This document shows, one piece after another, positions 53,966-63,739 of a DNA stretch of 64,000 nucleotides. The position numbers and the translations under genes were made by a program. A model generated the notes under the pieces. The model was not told the DNA's origin, made no database searches, and saw only the letters and a list, made by a program, of their open reading frames with translations. Every line of letters starts with the position of its first letter. Within the stretch, counting starts at the first letter, position 1. The stretch is taken from assembly GCA_964567435.1 (NCBI GenBank), contig CAZMMQ010000007.1, positions 31,993 through 95,992 on the forward strand. Reading direction: 5' to 3'. Origin of the DNA: RFSX01 sp964567435. GTDB lineage: Bacteria; Bacteroidota; Bacteroidia; Chitinophagales; Saprospiraceae.

Positions 53966-53972
53966 TTGAAGG

Positions 53973-54977
53973 ATGAATCAAAATAAAGCTCATATTATAG
54001 CTGAAGCTGGTGTCAATCATAATGGAAAAATTGATTACGCCGAAAAACTAATCAGCATTGCAGCCAAAGCAGGGGCTGACTCTGTTAAGTTTCAAATCAT
54101 AAACCCTTATGGATTATATCTCTCAGGGAAATATAATTATGGACACTATGACATAAAGAAAGTCATTGAAAACAGATTTAGCACGGTATTATCAGATAAA
54201 CAATACAGACACTTGAATGGATACGCCGCAGAGAATAATATTCAATTTAGCGCATCAATATTCGATTCAAAAGGTCTGGATTTACTTGCCTCTATTAATC
54301 CTCCCTATATTAAAATAGCGTCATGTGACCTTACAAATATCAGACTACTGAGAAATGTAGCGGAGAGAGGTATTAAAATGATATTATCTACTGGCATGTC
54401 TTCAATGCAAGAAATTGAATTTACACTCAATGAACTGGCCAAAGTGAATTTTCAAGATATTGTACTGATGCATTGTGTTTCCATATATCCTTGCCCGCTA
54501 GATAAATCCAATGTTGTTATTATCGATAAGTACAAATCATCGTTCGGCTATGAAATTGGCTACTCTGATCATACGAGGACAAATGAATCAGCAATAGCAG
54601 CTTATTGTTTAGGAGCCAGGTGGTTTGAAAAGCACTTTACCTTCGATAATTCATTGGAAGGTTTTGATCATAAACATGCCCAGGATGAAACTGGATTTAT
54701 TTCATATGTAAATGCAATTCGAGCAATTGAGACTTCACTCAGCTTACAAAAGCAAAAGGTTTCGGAAAAAGAAGCTTACACAGCTGAAAGAGCAAGAAGG
54801 TCATTATATGCATCAAGAGATATGAATGTCGGAGAAATAATTAAAGATGAAGATGTACTCTGCGTAAGGCCTTCTTCTGAAATGAATCCTAATCAAATTG
54901 ATTTATTAATTGGATCAAGTCTTAAAAAGTCCATCAAAAAAAATGCAGCTTTTACACTAAACCATATTAGTCAGTAA
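53973..54977 (+). CDS. spsE: NeuB/SpsE-type nonulosonic acid synthase with SAF domain
   Basis: Condenses phosphoenolpyruvate with a 6-carbon amino sugar to a nonulosonic acid. Residues 1-265 are the TIM barrel: HIIAEAGVNHNGKIDYA, GADSVKFQI, IKIASCDLTN, LSTGMSS, LMHCVSIYPCP, GYSDHT and EKHFTFD. Residues 275-334 are the SAF domain (RRSLYASRDMNVGEIIKDEDV). 334 residues, standard length. It is a paralogue of the shorter synthase at 47977, but embedded with SpsF and SpsG homologues. Which sugar it makes is not known. Confidence 0.92.
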   Translation: MNQNKAHIIAEAGVNHNGKIDYAEKLISIAAKAGADSVKFQIINPYGLYLSGKYNYGHYDIKKVIENRFSTVLSDKQYRHLNGYAAENNIQFSASIFDSKGLDLLASINPPYIKIASCDLTNIRLLRNVAERGIKMILSTGMSSMQEIEFTLNELAKVNFQDIVLMHCVSIYPCPLDKSNVVIIDKYKSSFGYEIGYSDHTRTNESAIAAYCLGARWFEKHFTFDNSLEGFDHKHAQDETGFISYVNAIRAIETSLSLQKQKVSEKEAYTAERARRSLYASRDMNVGEIIKDEDVLCVRPSSEMNPNQIDLLIGSSLKKSIKKNAAFTLNHISQ

Positions 54978-54979
54978 AA

Positions 54980-55966
54980 ATGAAGCTATGTTTCATATGT
55001 AAGGCTTCTGTCTCGGAAGGTATTGGGCATTTAATCAGATCTATTACACTGGCGAATTACCTAAATAAACATCACCAAAATATAAATATAGAATTTCATC
55101 TAATCACTAATCTTAACTTAAGTCACAAATTTCAAGATAAAAAGTATTCGCATTTTATTCACCACTCCGAAGAATTTATTTCTACTATAAAAAATGGTGA
55201 AATAATTATTCTTGATATGCTAACTTTAGCTTTGACTAATTTCAACATCATTAAAGATAAGTTCATTAAGATAATTAGCATTTCTCCGATCTTCAATCAT
55301 CTTGGAAATTGTGATTTACTGATAACCAGAACTAAGTACACAGGGGAGGAATCACAACTAAATATTGAAATGAAAGCAGGTCTACAATTCAGTATTATTA
55401 GAGATGATTGTGAACGTATAGACTCTGGTTTATTTAATTCCAACCTGAAAAGAAATAGTATCAATATCGCCTTAAGTATGGGTGGAACAGATCCAGAAAA
55501 TGATACATTGACATTTCTTAATGAGTTAAACAAATTGAATCATAAGGCCGTCTTTTGGGTATTATTAGGTGAGGAATATCCGCATACCTACGCTGATTTA
55601 ATAGAATCGATAAATGCAACCAGACATCATGAAATTATTCTTGCTCGAACAAATAGAAACATGTGGCACATTTTATCAAATTGTTCACTTGCAATATTAA
55701 AAGGAGGGCTTACCTCTTACGAGGCTGCTTATGCAGGACTTCCAGCTATAAATATTTTCAAGGATAAGAAGAAGGCATTTTTAGTAAAGGAACTGGAAGA
55801 AAATGAAATCTGCTTTCCATCGTGTTTCAGTATTAGTTCTGTCGTTTCACAAATTGAAAAATACCTTTCCAAAAAAGAAATACTTCAGAAAAAGCATGAA
55901 AAAGCAAAGCAATATTTCACTATTTCTCCAATAAAAAATGTAGCGGATGTCATCCTTAGTAGTTAG
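54980..55966 (+). CDS. spsG: SpsG/PseG-like nucleotide-sugar hydrolase or glycosyltransferase
   Basis: GT-B fold protein of the PseG/SpsG type. The N-terminus has SEGIGHLIRSITLANYL (the GxGHxxR motif of PseG), the middle NIALSMGGTDPEND marks the start of the C-terminal half, and LAILKGGLTSYEAAYAGLPAI is the nucleotide-binding region. 328 residues. PseG removes UDP from UDP-sugars to give the free substrate of the NeuB/PseI synthase, so the pairing with the synthase two bases upstream is meaningful. A glycosyltransferase role is the alternative. Confidence 0.83.
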   Translation: MKLCFICKASVSEGIGHLIRSITLANYLNKHHQNINIEFHLITNLNLSHKFQDKKYSHFIHHSEEFISTIKNGEIIILDMLTLALTNFNIIKDKFIKIISISPIFNHLGNCDLLITRTKYTGEESQLNIEMKAGLQFSIIRDDCERIDSGLFNSNLKRNSINIALSMGGTDPENDTLTFLNELNKLNHKAVFWVLLGEEYPHTYADLIESINATRHHEIILARTNRNMWHILSNCSLAILKGGLTSYEAAYAGLPAINIFKDKKKAFLVKELEENEICFPSCFSISSVVSQIEKYLSKKEILQKKHEKAKQYFTISPIKNVADVILSS

Positions 55967-55991
55967 CTAAAGGAAATAATTTTAAATAATT

Positions 55992-56864
55992 ATGCTAGAA
56001 AAGACTTTCTGGTTTTTAAACAATCTTACAAAAAGTGGCTTAAGTACACTTAAGATAATTGTGCTATCTAAGTATTTTAATTCAGTAAAGAAAGCTGAGA
56101 ATACGAAAAAAGTAATCATACTAGGTACAGGTCCATCGTTTAGTCATACGTATTCTAATCATCTAACGTACTTAAAAAACACAGATACCATTGGCTTGAA
56201 TCATTTTGCTACCAAAGATGAATTCTCAGTTATTAAGCCAAATTTATATGTTATAGGTGCACCAGAATTATGGGATGAGACACTCTCTGAATCATATGTC
56301 ACTAGAGCTATAAAATTATATAGGACAATTACTAATATAACAGAATGGAAAATGACTCTCATGTTAGGAATAAATGCAAAAAATACATCATATGTTAAAC
56401 TACTGAGAACTAACCCTAACATTACAGTTGAGTATTATAACAGAACACCCGTTGATGGCCTTTCCTTTTTTAATCACTTGTTTTTCTCTATGAAACTAGG
56501 TATGCCAAGACCTCATAATGTCATGATACCATGTATTATGATAAGTATATGGAAGGGTTATAAAAAAATTTATTTGGTTGGAGCTGATCATTCATGGCAT
56601 GAACAGATAAGGGTAGATAACGACAATGCTGTAATTTTAAATCAGGAACACTACTATGACAAGAAAGAAAATTGGCGCCAAATGCATATGGCTGGTACTA
56701 GATGGAGGCTAATTCATGAGGTTTTTGACAAATTCAGATTAGCCTTTTATGGTTATCATGTCATCAAAAAGTATGGAGACAGTAAGGACATCTACATATT
56801 TAATGCTTCAAAAAAGTCATATATAGACGCCTTTCCAAGGGTAGAATTAGAACAAAAAAAATAG
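55992..56864 (+). CDS. DUF115/GT42-like protein, candidate nonulosonate transferase
   Basis: 290 residues, not assigned with confidence. The N-terminus has a short hydrophobic segment, then KVIILGTGPSFSH (about 40-52), GLNHFAT, KPNLYVIGAPELW, and GYKKIYLVGADHSWHEQ at about 190-205. This layout (G-x-GPS loop, (N/C)xF, KxxYLxGxDxxx) is shared by DUF115/MptE-like proteins and the GT42 sialyltransferases (Cst family). The position last in an operon that makes and activates a nonulosonic acid favours a transferase. No membrane-spanning segment beyond the N-terminal stretch. Confidence 0.55.
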   Translation: MLEKTFWFLNNLTKSGLSTLKIIVLSKYFNSVKKAENTKKVIILGTGPSFSHTYSNHLTYLKNTDTIGLNHFATKDEFSVIKPNLYVIGAPELWDETLSESYVTRAIKLYRTITNITEWKMTLMLGINAKNTSYVKLLRTNPNITVEYYNRTPVDGLSFFNHLFFSMKLGMPRPHNVMIPCIMISIWKGYKKIYLVGADHSWHEQIRVDNDNAVILNQEHYYDKKENWRQMHMAGTRWRLIHEVFDKFRLAFYGYHVIKKYGDSKDIYIFNASKKSYIDAFPRVELEQKK

Positions 56865-57068
56865 AAAATAAGGCTAATTAGAGACGATATATAATTTGAA
56901 TTAAATTTATTAGAATTATTATATCCACATTCCAGCTTATTATTACTCTATTTAGGTCAAATTTCATAAACGATCGTTGAATATTTTCAAGGATCAAGTT
57001 TTACAAGGAATAAGTCTTATCTCTACTCTATCTTAAAGAAATTATGAGAATAAAATCTAGCTAAAAAA

Positions 57069-60000
57069 CTATCTAAATAATGTCAAGTCACCAAAAAGTC
57101 TAATCGGGGTTGAGTTGCAAGTATTTAATTCGACATTAATTAAATATACATAAACACCTTGCTCTAACTGCCTTCCATTCAATCTTCCATCCCAACATTC
57201 ATCTATATCTGAAGATTCAAATACTAATCCTCCCCATCTGTCAAATATTCTAAAGTCAAAATTCATAAGATCATATTCAGGTGCTTTGAATACTTGAAAG
57301 CAATTATTGTTGATAGAATTTGGTTGAAATATATTTGGGAGATATAAAACTTCTTCAACCAAAGCACTTTCCATCTCTGGCAATTCTACTTCAAACTCAT
57401 ATTCACAATTAAGTAAATCTCTGACAAAGAAGGTATAGCTACCTGGAGGTAAATTGTCGAAAACAGGTACTGAATTATATGTTATCTGGTCAATAGAATA
57501 TTGAAACTCATTATCTCCTTCAATTTTTATTTCAATTGTCCCAGTACTTTCTCCCCTGCATGATGGGGCAACGGTCATATCTATATCAGGAAATGTAGCT
57601 TCTACTATTCTATAATGAACAGTTGAATCACATGTTTCTGTAAAGAACACCACTGTCGTATCTAAAGATGAACTGAAAGACTGGCTCATAATAATAAATG
57701 ACTCATTGGGACACAATGTAATGTCTACGTCAGTCACTATTGCATTAGCTTCTATAACATTTATATGCACTATTGAATCACAATTATCTACTGTATTCAA
57801 AATAAATTCCATTGATTCCCCTCCAGGTATTTCCAAACCTAAGTACTCATAAGTTCCACCTGCGCAAACCTCTTCTTCTCTCATCACTTCAAAGGTTGGC
57901 AACTCACTAACCCACAGTATAGATATTGAATCACATCCATCCATTGTAGATGCTACTATCGGATTAAAAGTATTAGGTCTAAAGTTCTCTCCATTTAACA
58001 AATAGGTTTCATCTGGACAAACACTTACAACCATTGTGTCCATACTTTGGACTATATCTATTTCTGATACAATCACAATTACTATAGAATCACAATTATC
58101 TATAGTCAGCAATTCGAAAGTTGCTGACTCCCCTCCCCTAATCTCGATACCCATATATTCAAAACTATCATTTGGACAAACTCTTTCTTCTATTTGCACC
58201 TCATAGCTAGGCAACTCTTGTACTATTAATACATAAGTGGAATCACAACCATCCAAGGTGCTTACAACTATTTCGTTTAGTGAATTCGGACTATAGTCTT
58301 CACCATTTAATGTATAAGTTTCATCTGGACAAATACTTACAGTTAAGGTATCCATGCTACGAAAGACTTCAATCTCTGATACTATTAGCGTTACAATTGA
58401 ATCACAATTATCTACAGTTTTGAACTCAAATTCTGCCATCTGACCCGCAGTTAGTATAACTCCTTGATACTCGAAACTATCATCTGGACATACTTCTTCT
58501 TCAACGATCACTTCATAGTTTGGTAAGTCTTCTACTTTTAATATGAAAGTCGATTCACAACCATCCTGAGATGTTATTTCTACTGTATTAGTTGTATTTG
58601 GGAAATAATCAATACCATTCAAAGTATATACCTCACTTTGACAAATACTCACGAAAGTGGTATCAGTGTTTTGCAAGTCTATCTCTGTAACTGAAACGAT
58701 TACTGTGGAATCACAATTGTAAGCAGAAACTAATTCAAATTCAGTAGACTCGCCACCTCTTAGTTCTCTGCCCATATATTCGAAAGTCTCGCCAGGACAA
58801 ACCAATTCTTCTTGTTTAGTCTGAAAATCAGGAAATGCATCTACTATTAATATAGAGGTAGAATCACATCCTTCGAAGCTCGTTAACTCAATAGTATTGG
58901 TTGTATTAGGTAAATAATCAATACCATTCAATGTAAAGACCTCATTCTGACAAACACTGACAAAAGTGGTATCAACACCTTGTAATACATCCATCTCTGT
59001 TACTGACACAATAATAACAGAATCACAATTGTCCTTTGTTTTTAAATAAAATTCTACAGTTTCTCCAATTGAAATATAAGTTCCTAAGAATTCAAAAACT
59101 TCATTTATACAAATTTCTGGATTAAGATGATTCTCATAACTGGGTAATTCCTCAATCTTTAGTATGACTGTTGAATCACATCCTTCAGATGAGTTTAACA
59201 CAATAGAGTTTATTGTATTGGGCAAATAGTTTATTCCCGCGTAATGATATACATCATCTGGACAAAGGCTGACTTGAATACTATCACTAAGCAGTGAAAT
59301 ATCCGCTTCCTCTACGTATAATATAATAGTTGAATCGCAATTATCTACTGTTCTAAGAGCAAATTCTACAATTTCTCCACCTTGGATACTGGTTCCCATA
59401 AAGTCATAACTCTCTCCAGGACATACTTCCTGTTCTATCGAAATTTCATAGCTTGGTATTTCATTAGTCTTTAATATGAAGGTCGAATCACAAAGTGAAC
59501 TTGCAGGAAGCACTATGGAGGTAACAGTATTAGGAGGATAATATTCACCAAAAAAGTTATAGGATTCATTGCTACAAACATCAACTTCAAGCGTATCGAA
59601 TCCTCGGGAGTAAAAATTGATAATGTTCGGCAATCCAAATCGACAGTTTCTACCTTCATCTAAAGGGTCAATATCTAAATGATTTATAGATAAACTAGCA
59701 TTGGTAGAACTGGGATTCACGATTGCGCTTAAATAGTGTAAGTGCCTGATAGTTACATATATATTCTTATCTGGTCCAAGTTGTAAAGCTCTTACTGCAT
59801 TCGAACTATTTAAATTGCCGTTTACTAGAGGTATTTGGTCCAATAATTCTGTAGCCAACTCATATCTATAAATAATGCTAAAGCCTCCGATATAGAGATA
59901 TCTGTTGTCAAAAGTAAATTCCAATCCATACAAGCTTTCACCAGGAATTTCAATAATCTTAGGATTTGAAATTGCACCTGAACTTGAATCAAAATCAAAT

Positions 60001-60734
60001 AATTCAATAGCACCAATGCTTCTATTTACTAGAGCAATTTTATTCCTATCAAAACTAGACTTCAAATAACCAACGCTATTAATAGAACTACCTCCATGAA
60101 CGTTGCCAATTTTGTAAACATTTGGAGTATGGTTCACTCCTGCACAATCAACTGAAAAAACATAGAATTCATCATTATTCCAACCATGAGTTATTACCCA
60201 AAATCCAGAATTATCACTTTTTAGTACTGCATTAATTTTCTCAGATGCTGGACTAATCAAATCTATATTAAACCTACCTGGGACGATATCTCCTAGTGGA
60301 TTAACCAAAGTACCGTTTCCTGGTAAAGTAATGTCTATCTCTGTGTACTTAATGCCATCCCTTCCAGCAAGTTCATCTACCGTGAAAATGAAAAATAAAT
60401 TGGGGTTTGACGGATTAGGAACTATCACTGCGGATTGAGATGAAGAGGAATGACCGCTTAAGGTTCTTGACGGATTTAACACTCTATGTGTATTATCCCA
60501 TACTAATCTTCCATCTGTATAAAAAAGTAACTTGCCATTACTATCAGACACACTTGCAACTCCTTCTTGAGTATTTAAAAGACCATTTGTCAAAGCAGAA
60601 GGTGGAGAAGTATTAAAATCTACTCCAGCTCTGTCTCCTAAATACCAAATATTTGAAGTATTAGATATATCTTGGGTGTAAATTATCGACGTACTAAGAA
60701 TAGTAAAAACTAATAACGATTGTAAAGATTTCAT
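57069..60734 (-). CDS. T9SS type B secreted repeat protein (~1221 aa) with N-terminal propeller-like domain
   Basis: The ATG at 60734 is preferred over one 13 codons earlier because it directly precedes a signal peptide (SLLVFTILSTSIIYTQ). The first 400 residues start with WYLGDRAGVDFNT and carry NTQEGVASVSD, LLFYTDGR, SAVIVPNP and RALQLGPDKNIYV motifs, a module common in Bacteroidota secreted proteins and probably a beta-propeller. About 660 residues of alternating Cys-paired repeats follow, then a SprB-like repeat (SCRGESTGTIEIKI) and the type B sorting domain (YLPNIFQP, IFDRWGGLVF, EQGVYVYLI, terminal GDLTLFR). Divergent from a paralogue at 61199. No enzyme motif; surface role inferred. 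Confidence 0.92.
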   Translation of the reverse strand: MKSLQSLLVFTILSTSIIYTQDISNTSNIWYLGDRAGVDFNTSPPSALTNGLLNTQEGVASVSDSNGKLLFYTDGRLVWDNTHRVLNPSRTLSGHSSSSQSAVIVPNPSNPNLFFIFTVDELAGRDGIKYTEIDITLPGNGTLVNPLGDIVPGRFNIDLISPASEKINAVLKSDNSGFWVITHGWNNDEFYVFSVDCAGVNHTPNVYKIGNVHGGSSINSVGYLKSSFDRNKIALVNRSIGAIELFDFDSSSGAISNPKIIEIPGESLYGLEFTFDNRYLYIGGFSIIYRYELATELLDQIPLVNGNLNSSNAVRALQLGPDKNIYVTIRHLHYLSAIVNPSSTNASLSINHLDIDPLDEGRNCRFGLPNIINFYSRGFDTLEVDVCSNESYNFFGEYYPPNTVTSIVLPASSLCDSTFILKTNEIPSYEISIEQEVCPGESYDFMGTSIQGGEIVEFALRTVDNCDSTIILYVEEADISLLSDSIQVSLCPDDVYHYAGINYLPNTINSIVLNSSEGCDSTVILKIEELPSYENHLNPEICINEVFEFLGTYISIGETVEFYLKTKDNCDSVIIVSVTEMDVLQGVDTTFVSVCQNEVFTLNGIDYLPNTTNTIELTSFEGCDSTSILIVDAFPDFQTKQEELVCPGETFEYMGRELRGGESTEFELVSAYNCDSTVIVSVTEIDLQNTDTTFVSICQSEVYTLNGIDYFPNTTNTVEITSQDGCESTFILKVEDLPNYEVIVEEEVCPDDSFEYQGVILTAGQMAEFEFKTVDNCDSIVTLIVSEIEVFRSMDTLTVSICPDETYTLNGEDYSPNSLNEIVVSTLDGCDSTYVLIVQELPSYEVQIEERVCPNDSFEYMGIEIRGGESATFELLTIDNCDSIVIVIVSEIDIVQSMDTMVVSVCPDETYLLNGENFRPNTFNPIVASTMDGCDSISILWVSELPTFEVMREEEVCAGGTYEYLGLEIPGGESMEFILNTVDNCDSIVHINVIEANAIVTDVDITLCPNESFIIMSQSFSSSLDTTVVFFTETCDSTVHYRIVEATFPDIDMTVAPSCRGESTGTIEIKIEGDNEFQYSIDQITYNSVPVFDNLPPGSYTFFVRDLLNCEYEFEVELPEMESALVEEVLYLPNIFQPNSINNNCFQVFKAPEYDLMNFDFRIFDRWGGLVFESSDIDECWDGRLNGRQLEQGVYVYLINVELNTCNSTPIRLFGDLTLFR
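57600..59600 (-). repeat. Thirteen alternating A/B repeats of 48-54 residues
   Basis: Type A units (VCPxExYxLNGxxYxPNTxN..GCDSTxIL..ELPxYE, seven copies, the last one diverged) alternate strictly with type B units (EEVCPxxxFEYMGxEIxGGEsxEF..DNCDSIVIV..EID, six copies). Each unit has one Cys near its start and one in a CDS or CES motif near its end, presumably a disulfide. An A+B dyad is about 103 residues (about 310 bases). Confidence 0.85.
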
Positions 60735-61198
60735 CTGAAATTGTTGATTAATGATTACTACATAAAATAGCAATATAGAATAAGAATTTCAAAAGGTAAA
60801 ATACATTATCATCTCAAATCAATGAATTTGAAAACATCAACAACATGAGGATTTCAGATTCCAGCCTGAGTAATTATCATACATCTACCCTCATTTTTTA
60901 CTGAATTAATTTCTTCGGTCACCAAAAATTCAGTTGAGATTTTAAATTACTGAATATAATTTCCTCATTGATTTTACTTCTTAATCCGAAAAAGCATATG
61001 AGTCACTTAAAGAATAGATTCCCATGGACTTTATCATATTTGAGGCTTTCGTAAAATCAATAAGTAGATGCTTTATCAAGGTATAAAAAATATGAAAGAA
61101 AAAGCCAAACTAAAAGACAATATTTAATTACATTTACTTCTATTAGAACCAAGAATTCACCAATTTTACCTAATCTTTTACTCATTTCAGCCAACCAA
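60735..61198. other. Divergent intergenic region between the two paralogues
   Basis: 464 A/T-rich bases that must hold promoters for both repeat-protein genes. On the minus strand TACCTTTTG near 60795-60803 is one base off the -7 consensus. No RNA gene, repeat or terminator-like hairpin was recognised. Confidence 0.5.
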
Positions 61199-63739
61199 AT
61201 GAAAAAGTCTCTTCTATTTATTTTTATGTTACTGTTTATACTTGAGCTATCTGGACAGGAATTCCTAGGATTTTCTAACAATTGGTATTTCGGAAATCGA
61301 GCGGCAATATCCTTTAATACTGATCCTCCCACTGCCTTAGCTGATAGTCCTCTGAATACACAAGAAGGTGTTGCGACCATATCGGATTTTGAAGGTCAAT
61401 TATTATTCTACACGGATGGAATTACAGTTTGGGATAGAAATAATATACCTATGCCAAATGGAAATGCCAGCCTTTTGGGTAATTTTTCATCTACTCAGTC
61501 AGGAGTCATCGTACCTAATCTCATGGATCCGAACCTATACTATCTATTTACGACTGATGAATTGGCTGGGGCAAACGGACTGTCTTATTCAGTTATTGAT
61601 TTAAACTTACAAGGAAATGGCTCTGCTGCCAATCCAATGGGGGATGTCGTACTTAGTGAAAGAAATATCCAATTAGCAACTCCTGTTACCGAAAAGATAA
61701 CCGCTATAGTAAAAAGTGACAATTTAGGATATTGGCTAATTGCTCATGGATGGAACAACAATGATTTTTTGGTTTTTGAAGTGACCTGTGATGGCGTTAA
61801 TGAAACACCTGTTATCAGTAGTGTTGGTCCTGAACATGGAGGCGATATGATAAATGCAGTTGGCTATTTGAAAGCTACCTTAGGAGGAGAAATGTTAGGG
61901 GTTACTAATAGATTAGACAACAGTGTTGGTCTTTATGATTTCGATACTGAAACAGGTGTTGTCAGTAATTATCAAAGAATAGTTACGCCAAGCACCTCTC
62001 TGTATGGTCTAGAATTTTCACCTTCAACTGAATTTTTATATATAGCTGGATTGGATGAAATATATCAATATAATCTATCCACACAACAACAGCAATCAAT
62101 ACCAATTACAGGACAAGCAATCTTGAACAGCAATAATGTATTCAGAGCCCTCCAACTTGGTCCAGATAATAGAATATATGTTTCTGTTAGGGATTTATCT
62201 TATTTGTCCTTTATAGAAAATTCGGATGAATCGAATGCCTCAGTAACTATAGAAGGCATATTCCTAGATATAGATAACTCCGGAAGGGCCTGTGACTTTG
62301 GATTACCAAATGTCTTTTTCTTCGATCAAAATCCGATGAATATTGTCACCGCCTCTAGTTGTGAAGGCGTACCTTTTATATTCAATAATGAGCCATTTGA
62401 TCCAGGTGATGTATATGAGGTTAATCTTGTCAGTGTAGATGGATGTGATTCGACAATAATATTAGATGTAGCATTATTAGAGAATTCCAGTCTTGATACA
62501 CAACTGTCGACTTGCAACAATGAACCAGTCACCTATAATGGAGAACAACTACAAGGGGGGACCACAACCATGTTTACTTTTACAAATAGTATAGGATGCG
62601 ATAGCATTGAAACTGTTACTGTACTCAATGAAAATTCAATTGAACTCCAAATTTCCGAATCTATCTGTTCTGGTGAATCTATCACGATTAATGGGGAAAA
62701 CTTTAGTCAAGGTGGGTCTTTTACACAAATTTTAGATAATCCTAATGGATGTGACACAATTCTTTCAATCCTAATTGAAGAAAATTCAAATGTTGTAAAT
62801 TCTCTCTTTTTTGAACTTTGCGAGAATGAGTCCATAGAAATTAATGGTGTTAATTTTCAAGCTGGACAATCTGAAGATTTCATTCTACAATCAGCTTCAG
62901 GTTGCGATAGCATTCTTACAGTAATGACTTCTCTAGTAGAATCAGTTGTTACCGATTTAAATGAAATAATTTGTGAGGGAGAACAATTTATCCTGAATAA
63001 TCAGACATTTGACACTGAAGGTACATTTACTGAAATAATACCTTCTTCTAATGGTTGTGATAGTATTGTAATTCTTGACTTAGAGGTTCAACCATCACTA
63101 ATGTCCACACAATCTATAGAACTGTGCGATGGTGATACATTTCAGTTCGGTAATGAAACAATTAATACAGGAGGGCAATTTGCTCAATCGTTTACTTCAA
63201 ATACAGGCTGCGACAGTATAGTTACTTTAAATGTGGAAGTTATATCACCAATGAATGAAGAAAGAGACTTCTCATTCTGTGAAGATGACGGTATTGAAAT
63301 TAATGGTATTTTCTTCACAGAATCAGGAACTTTTATTCAGGATATTATAGACGACAATGGATGTCAGGCAGAATTAATTTTGAATTTAACAGGACAGCAG
63401 TGTTCTGAATGTTTTCCAAGTATTCTTTCTAATAAAATCTCAATACAAATTTATAAGAATAATCATGATTCATATAAAGTTGAGTTCTCAAATGAAATGT
63501 TTGGAACAGTAAGTCAGGTTATTAATTCTGAAAAAATACCTGATATACTTTTATTGTATACTGCTATTACTCAAAATAAATTAAAAGAAAATCACGAATC
63601 ATTAATAAAGAAATATATAGAAAAAGGCATTCTTCCAAGTCTAACAAAAAAGCAATCTACCGCATTGCAATATCATATGGACAGCAAATTCAAACATATA
63701 CTATCTATGAAATTAAATAGTTCCTATCGACTATTTTGA
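61199..63739 (+). CDS. Secreted repeat protein (846 aa), sorting domain replaced by an unrelated tail
   Basis: Signal peptide (LLFIFMLLFILELSGQ), then residues 25-380 closely match the N-terminal module of the divergent protein at 57069 (NNWYFGNRAAISFNT, NTQEGVATISD, LLFYTDGITVWDR, GYWLIAHGWNN, RALQLGPDNRIYV). Seven Cys-paired repeats of about 50 residues follow (CxNEPxxxNG..GCDSI). After QQCSECFP (about residue 743) the expected type B sorting domain is absent; instead about 100 Lys-rich, repeat-unlike residues run to the stop (from SNKISIQIYKNN). The stop TGA shares its A with the start of the next gene (TGATG). It may be a chimera and may not be secreted through T9SS. The tail is not recognised. 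Confidence 0.85.
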   Translation: MKKSLLFIFMLLFILELSGQEFLGFSNNWYFGNRAAISFNTDPPTALADSPLNTQEGVATISDFEGQLLFYTDGITVWDRNNIPMPNGNASLLGNFSSTQSGVIVPNLMDPNLYYLFTTDELAGANGLSYSVIDLNLQGNGSAANPMGDVVLSERNIQLATPVTEKITAIVKSDNLGYWLIAHGWNNNDFLVFEVTCDGVNETPVISSVGPEHGGDMINAVGYLKATLGGEMLGVTNRLDNSVGLYDFDTETGVVSNYQRIVTPSTSLYGLEFSPSTEFLYIAGLDEIYQYNLSTQQQQSIPITGQAILNSNNVFRALQLGPDNRIYVSVRDLSYLSFIENSDESNASVTIEGIFLDIDNSGRACDFGLPNVFFFDQNPMNIVTASSCEGVPFIFNNEPFDPGDVYEVNLVSVDGCDSTIILDVALLENSSLDTQLSTCNNEPVTYNGEQLQGGTTTMFTFTNSIGCDSIETVTVLNENSIELQISESICSGESITINGENFSQGGSFTQILDNPNGCDTILSILIEENSNVVNSLFFELCENESIEINGVNFQAGQSEDFILQSASGCDSILTVMTSLVESVVTDLNEIICEGEQFILNNQTFDTEGTFTEIIPSSNGCDSIVILDLEVQPSLMSTQSIELCDGDTFQFGNETINTGGQFAQSFTSNTGCDSIVTLNVEVISPMNEERDFSFCEDDGIEINGIFFTESGTFIQDIIDDNGCQAELILNLTGQQCSECFPSILSNKISIQIYKNNHDSYKVEFSNEMFGTVSQVINSEKIPDILLLYTAITQNKLKENHESLIKKYIEKGILPSLTKKQSTALQYHMDSKFKHILSMKLNSSYRLF
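62342..63413 (+). repeat. Seven ~50-residue Cys-paired repeats
   Basis: Units begin with xxC(E/N/S/D)xExxxxNG and end with (N/S)GCDSIxxLxV. They resemble the type A/B units of the divergent paralogue but all follow one pattern rather than alternating. Confidence 0.8.
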
